This document shows positions 58,660 to 64,000 of a DNA stretch of 64,000 nucleotides, in pieces. The notes under the pieces were generated by a model. That model saw only the letters and a list, made by a program, of their open reading frames with translations. It was not told the origin of the DNA and ran no database searches. Source of the stretch: Eulemur rufifrons (Eukaryota > Chordata > Mammalia > Primates > Lemuridae); contig NC_090989.1 in NCBI RefSeq assembly GCF_041146395.1, positions 46,340,501 through 46,404,500 on the forward strand. The letters are read 5' to 3'. Made by a program: the position numbers and the translations under genes. Positions within the stretch are counted from its first letter, which is position 1; every line of letters begins with the position of its first letter.

Positions 58660-59700
58660 CATTGTGATATCTGGCCTTTGATCTTTTGCTTTTGAGTGGT
58701 TTTACATTCGTGAGTGTTTATTGTGCTGATCCGTGTGTAACTCTGTTTTGAGTACTTCTTGGAGGGCTGGTCTTGTCTTGGTGAATTCCCTCAGTCTTTG
58801 CTTATCTGAGAATGTCTTTTTTTCTCCTTTGTATACAAACCTTATTTTGTAGGGTACAAGATTCTAGGCTGGGCATTATTTTGTTTCAGAAGAGTGAGAA
58901 TGGGGCCTCAGTCTCTTCTTGCTTGTAAAGTTTCAGTTGAGAAGTCTGGCGTTATTCAGATGGGCTTGTATGTTACTTGTTTCTTTTGCCTTACAGCTCA
59001 TAGAAGGGCCTCTTTAATGGATATTTTGCTCAGTCTGATGACTGCATGTCATGGTGTCTTCCTGTTTGCAATGAATCTCCCAGAGGTCCTTTGAGCTTCT
59101 TGTACCTGGATATCTAGATTTTTATCGAGGCCTGGGAAATTTTCCTCTATTGTATCTTCAAATAGCTTATCCAACCCTTGCGTATTTTCTTCTTCACCCT
59201 CAGGGATGCCCATAACTCTCACGTTAGACTTCTTCACATAATCCCACATTTCTTGTAGGCTTTGCTCTTTTCTCTTATTTCTCTGCTCTATCTCTGTGAC
59301 TGACTTATTTAATTGGAAGGTGTTATCTTCAATCCCTGAGATTCTTTCTTCTGTTTGATCTACCCTGTTCTTGAGGCTTTCCACTGTGTTTTGTAGTTCC
59401 CTGAATAAATTCTTCATTTCTAGGAGTTTGGTTTGATTTTCCTTTAATATTTCAATTTCTTTAGTGAATTTTTTTCCAAGTCCTGGATTTTTTTTGTGGT
59501 TTCTTTGTGTTGCTTATCCATTTTTCCTTGCATATATTGAGTTTTTTTATAATCCATGTTTTAAATTCTTCTTCTGTCATTTTAGTGTTCTGAATTTGGT
59601 TAATATCCATTGCTAGAGAGCTGGTGTTCATCTTTGAGGGTGTGCTTTCTGCTTGATTCTTCATACTTCTAGAGTTCTTTTGCTGAGTCCTTCCCATCTG
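58660..59700 (-). pseudogene. L1 ORF1 (RNA-binding coiled-coil protein), broken
   Basis: Minus-strand frames at 59697-59461 and 59417-59049 give the N-terminal part and the coiled coil (heptad-like LQNTVESLKNRVDQTEERI), followed by the start of the RRM-like domain (SNVRVMGIPEGEEE). The C-terminal domain (59048 to about 58660) is present but interrupted by stops. ORF1 proteins are usually about 340 residues. No continuous product is possible. Confidence 0.9.
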
Positions 59701-61196
59701 GACCAGCGTTGCTTCCTACCTTTCAGTTTTCGTTTGGAAAGTAACAAGCCCTGTGTAGGCTCTGTTCCAGTAGATGCCGTAGGAGCAAGGCAGATCACAG
59801 CTGCTGCCTACCAGCATATGTGCACTTCTATGGTTACTTGATCTGCCACTAGGGGGAGCCACTAATATGTTGTTCAGGGTTCTTCTACTACAGTTGGGAG
59901 GCTGCTCCTGATGGGAGGGGTTACTTGGGGAGCCTGTTTTGGCCTCTTGCCAGGATTTTTGTTCCCTGACCACAGACCCCACTGTTGGCAGCTGACCAGA
60001 GGCAGAAATCCAGCCACAGAGTTATGATCCTACTGGGTGACCTAAATCAGACTGACAAGCAAAGTCACTGGGCTGTCAACTATTGATCTATGCCAAGGCC
60101 CTGGGGATTCACACTAGTTGCGAGGGAAAGTGGCTTTTCTTATCTCACCCTACCTCCAGGGGTGGAGCCTACCACTTTCAGCACAAAATATGTTGGCTAG
60201 GGGAAGGAGGTGGCGCCCACACCGCCCAGCGCCACAGCGCCTGTAAGTCCCGCAGGAGTTAGCCTCCCATTACTAGGGAAGTATTCAGAATTCATCCATC
60301 AAAACAGGGCCTGGCTAGTTGACCATAGGTTATGTAAGGGCAGAGCTTGTCATGAGAGTTCCCGGGCTGGGGGAAGGGAGCTGCCCAACACTGTATCACT
60401 CCGCAGTGGCTGGGTTGTGGACCCCCAAAATTGGCGACTGCCTGCCCGCAGAGCGCTAGCACTGGGGGTGACTGCTCAGGAGTTGGCAGGCGCTGGATCG
60501 GGGAGCTGAGTCATCAGGATGCCCTGTTGTCTCTTTTATGTCGCCCTCGCACAATCTCACGCCTGTCCCACAGGAGCTCTTGATCTTTCTGACTCACCCT
60601 GAGCGGGCCTATTTACCCTCAGTGGTTTCCAGGTTAGAGTCCCCTACTTAGTGTTCATGTCTGTTGATATGGACCTGCTGAGTGCCAGAGGCAAGTTACC
60701 TGTCTCCTAACTCCCTCCAGCAGTGGCTCAGACCAGTCCCTCCCCCGCCCAGTGCAGTCTTGGCACAGAGCTTGAGGGAGTTCAAGATGCTTCCCACTAT
60801 TGTCTCCTCTCCACAGAGCCCCACATCTCCTGCTGTAATTTTGCACCGACTTCAGACAGGGCCCTGTCTGCATGGGTGTGGAGGTCAGTGGCTAAGCAAG
60901 ACGTTCTCCTGTGGGTCTGATCCCATTTCACTTGCTGGCCAGGCGGGTGCAAGCGTCCCACACTCTATTCTCTGTTGTTTGTCTCGCACTCTCCAGATTT
61001 CGGAATCCTACCTCCTGTTCACCTTTTTTTTTTTTTTTCCTGTTTTGTGTGTCCCATGCTGATTCTCTGCTGATTCACTTCCCTGTTCTTGTGGGGGAGT
61101 GATCCACTCATGTGTAGCAGACCGAGATCTACGCCGCTTTCTCTGGGAGCAGGAATCCAGGGAGTTACCTTTACTCTGCCATTTTTGTCTCTTTGT
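59701..61196 (-). mobile_element. L1 5'UTR (promoter region), full length
   Basis: About 1.5 kb of G+C-richer sequence ahead of ORF1 on the minus strand. It begins at about 61196 with 'gagacaaaaatggcagagtaaagg' (reverse strand), the usual type of L1 start. It includes CpG-containing stretches at 60215-60260 and 60350-60560. L1 5'UTRs carry an internal Pol II promoter; whether this one is active cannot be judged. Open frames on both strands here are not genes. Confidence 0.85.
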
Positions 61197-61199
61197 ATA

Positions 61200-62690
61200 G
61201 TTTTTTTTTTTGTTATTGATTTCATTTAGTTCTGTTCTGATCTTGGTTATTTCTTTTCTTCTGCTGAGTTTGGACTTGATTTGCTCATCTTTTTCCAGTT
61301 ATTTGAGACAATTCATTAGATTGTTGATTTGTGATGTCTCTATCTGGATGTAGGCTTTTATGGCTATATTTTCCTCTCAGGACTGCTTTAGCTGTGTCTC
61401 ACAGATTCTGATAACTTGTGTCCTCTTTATCATTTAGCTCAAAAAAACTTTTGATTTCCATCTTAATTTTCTCCTTGACCCAATAATCGTTCAGCAGTAC
61501 CTTGTGTAGTATCCATGGCTTTGTGTAGAGATGAGTGTTTCTGTTGGAGTTGATTTCTAATTTTATTACACTGTGGTCTGAGAAGATGCGTGGTATAATT
61601 TCTATTTTTTTAAATTTTTTGAGATATGTTTTGTGGCCTTTGGTATGTTCAATCTTAGAGACTGTCCCGTGAGCTGATGAAGAAAACATATATTCAATGG
61701 TTTTTGGGCATAATGTTTATAAATGTCAGTCAGGCCCACTTGTTCTAGAGCTCTGTTTATGTCCATTCTTTGTTTATTTTCTGATTGAAGGATCTGTTCT
61801 GTTCTGTCAGAGAGGAGTTGAAATTTCTGGCTATTACAGTGGTGCTGTTTATTATTTTGTTTAGATCAAGTAGACTTTACGAATCTGGGCACACCTGAGT
61901 TAGGTGCATAAATATTTAGAATTGTTATGTCTTTTTGTTGAATTGTTCCCTTTACCAATATATAATGACCATCTTTGTCTTTTATTACTTTTGTTTATTT
62001 GAAGTCTGTTATCTCAAATGAGAACTGCTACACCAGTTCTCTTTTGGTTTCCATTTGTGTGGAAAATTATCCTCCATTCCTACATCTTGAGTCTGAATGA
62101 ATCCTTGTGGGTTTGGTGTGTTTCTTAAAGATAGCAGATACTTGGCTTGTGTATATTTATGCATTCAGCCAGCTTATGTCTCTTCAGTTGGCAGTTCAAG
62201 CCATTCATATTTATTTAAGGAATTGATAAATGGGGTGGATTTCTGTTCATCTTGTGGGGCTGAAGTTTGTTGCCTTGTTTTCTCTCTTGAGCTATTGTGG
62301 TATTTGGCCTTTGACCTTTAGCTTTTGGATGACTTTACACTGGTGAGTGTCTATTGTGCTTATGTGTGTGTAATGCTGTTCTGAGTACTTCCTAGAAGGC
62401 AGGGTTTGTCTTGAGGAATTCTCTCAGTGTTTGCTTCTCTGAGAAGATCTTTATTTCTCCTTGATAGAAGAAACTTAGTTTTTCAGGATACAAAATTCTA
62501 GGCTGGGTATTATTCTGTTTCAAAAGACTGAGAATGGGGCCCCAGTGCCTTCTGGCTTGCAAGATCTCAGTTGAGAAGTCTGCAGTTAGTCTGATGAGTT
62601 TTCCTTTGTAGGTTACCTGCAGCTTTTGCCTTATGGCTCATGGGGGGGCCTCTTTTGTGTTTATTTTGGCCAGTATAATAACGATTCTTT
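61200..62690 (-). mobile_element. Second antisense L1 fragment (ORF1 end to mid-ORF2)
   Basis: Runs parallel to 57500-58990 of the neighbouring L1 but is diverged. A minus-strand frame at 61689-61399 is the end of the endonuclease domain ([21 protein letters not shown]). The higher part (62000-62690) covers the ORF2 start and ORF1 end. It is bounded by T runs at 61201-61212 and about 62688-62702. The neighbouring L1 appears to have inserted into it. Confidence 0.85.
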
Positions 62691-62704
62691 TTTTTTTTTT
62701 TAAA

Positions 62705-62985
62705 CTGAGTTATCTGTGATGTGCATTAATTGAATGAAGGAGAGAAGTGTTCCAGGCAATAGGAAAACTGTACAGAGTTAGGGAGTCATGTTAGAGAGCT
62801 TGGCATGTTAGGGGAACTTCAACTGCTTCCATTTAGTTTGGTCATAGCAGAGCCCTATTGGGCAGCAGAAGCAGATGAGACAAGGATCACCGGAGGAGAG
62901 GAGACTCTCACAGTAGCCTATAATGGTCAGAGTATACTTTTGCAAGGAGAGTGTCTGTGGTATTTAAAACAATATATTATAGGAG
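62705..62985 (-). repeat. L2 LINE, antisense
   Basis: 'gagagaagtgttccaggcaatagg', 'aacttcaactgcttccatttag', 'gcagaagcagatgag'. Weak but ordered L2 similarity. Confidence 0.5.
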
Positions 62986-63084
62986 CCCTGGAAAGTTTTA
63001 CCTGGAGGTGAGCAAAATCTCAATGGCAGTCTGGCTTGACTAAGCTTGTTATGTATGCCTTCTGTGAGTGCAGGAGGATGGTGG

Positions 63085-63292
63085 AGGAGATCGCATTTTG
63101 AATCCTATGTTTTGCATTTGGAAGACAGCGTGATCTTGGGCAACTGACATGACATCTTCAAACCAGTGTCCTCATTTATAAAGGTGGTTCTAATAATACT
63201 CTCCTCCCCTGGGTGGATATGAGAATTAAATTACATAATATATTGATAGATTGAAGAGTCTAACATAGTAAGTACTCAGCAGATATTAGTCT
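63085..63292 (+). repeat. MIR SINE
   Basis: 'gcgtgatcttgggcaactgac', 'cagtgtcctcatttataaagg', 'ggatatgagaattaaattac', 'aacatagtaagtactcagcag'. Most of the element is present. Confidence 0.85.
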
Positions 63293-63294
63293 TT

Positions 63295-63365
63295 CCTCTC
63301 CATCTGTCTTTTTTCTCTTTCCCTTTTCCTTCTTTCATCCCTTCCCCCATTCCTTTTTCTTTCAT
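63295..63365 (+). repeat. C/T-rich tract
   Basis: Degenerate pyrimidine run following the MIR. Confidence 0.85.
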
Positions 63366-63397
63366 CATCTTTTTATTAGGTAAGTGATATATATCAG

Positions 63398-63530
63398 GTA
63401 TCCTGAAAGATCTACTTTGTCCAATATGGTAGCCACCAACCACTTGTGGCCATTGAACACTTGAAATGTGGCTAGTTCTGAGTTGTGTTATGAGTGTAAA
63501 ATACACACAGAAGTTAGGGTAGTTAACACT
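63398..63530 (-). mobile_element. MER5A-type hAT fragment
   Basis: 'ctttgtccaatatggtagccaccaaccacttgtggccattgaacacttgaaatgtggctag' and 'gtaaaatacacacagaag' match one end of MER5A. The other end is missing. 63531-64000 shows nothing recognisable. Confidence 0.85.
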
Positions 63531-64000
63531 CTGCCTTTTTCCCACACCATTATTTCCAGGGCATGAAGTAGGAAATTAGAGGCTCTTTGAGTCTGTGAAG
63601 GATTTTCTTATAGAGAGGCAGTCTTTGATGGGTTTCTGAGGTGGTCTTCAGTTGCTGACTGGTGAGCTCCCCTCCTTTCCTGCAATGTCTTGTAAATGAT
63701 GAAGTCTTGCTTTGAAATTCCTAGTCTGTGTTCTTATTTTCCATAGAAGTTTGGAAATGTTGATTCAGAACCACATGATAAAAAAAGACGGAGAACCCAA
63801 ATTATTTCATTAATAATTTTTTGCCATTGAGCCCATGTTTAAATAATATTTTGGGTATATTTGGTTAAAAAACATATTATTAAGCTTAATTTCATTTTTT
63901 TCTTCTTAACTTTCAAAACTGTGACTACTGAACATTTAAGATTAAATAGATGGTTTGCCTTCTATTTTTGTTAGGCAGCACTTTGTGGAAGTGGGGGAAG

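Noticed and set aside
60682..61062. 126-codon plus-strand frame
   Set aside because: It is antisense to the G+C-rich L1 5'UTR.

Overview
The window is nuclear DNA from a primate, most likely a strepsirrhine (lemur or loris group). It is packed with Alu, L1, L2, MIR, MaLR and ERVL repeats. Several Alus (4882-5219, 24578-24910, 43110-43351) carry the wording typical of strepsirrhine Alus: 'ctagcactct', 'gcctagctcacagcaacctc' and, between the monomers, a 'gaaatgatctggacagctaaa'-type segment. The L1 3'-UTR piece at 46088-46260 also looks like the lemur-lineage L1 type. The genus cannot be named from sequence alone.

Gene content is sparse. Near the left end, two exons (8625-8852 and 12325 onward) have good splice sites, join in frame, and end in a stop and tandem poly(A) signals. 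They look like the 3' end of a plus-strand protein-coding gene whose 5' part lies outside the window; I do not recognise the protein. A CpG island at about 39440-40010 has two CCAAT boxes 31 bp apart, a GC box and a (CCG)6 run, and looks like a housekeeping-type promoter. Strong splice donors lie on both sides of it, on opposite strands, so it may be bidirectional. A possible internal exon at 50719-50841 could belong to the plus-strand transcript.

The rest is repeat archaeology. 0-8 kb: MIR, L2, Alu and MaLR pieces, including a real inverted duplication of an LTR/Alu junction. 8-13 kb: the gene 3' end. 13-20 kb: an MLT2-type solo LTR with a perfect 5-bp target duplication that hosts a small palindromic element, a MER1-type hAT element, L2, and nested Tigger-type elements. 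20-29 kb: a 5'-truncated L1 with a 15-bp target duplication and its own nested insertion, and a large old antisense L1 interrupted by an Alu and a MaLR LTR. 30-38.7 kb: a dense retroviral cluster with a complete LTR-internal-LTR MaLR element inside ERVL-like sequence, followed by a decayed antisense retrovirus. 39-56 kb: CpG island, then MIR, L2, Alu and L1 intronic or intergenic sequence. 56-62.7 kb: an antisense L1 that keeps its 5'UTR and ORF1 but has lost its 3' third, sitting against a second L1. 62.7-64 kb: L2, MIR and MER5-type fragments.

I found no CRISPR-like, operon or tRNA/rRNA features, and no intact transposase or reverse transcriptase. Repeat names come from recognition of family sequence, not from a database search. 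Boundaries without a target duplication are good to about 10-30 bp, and short or old fragments are less certain.
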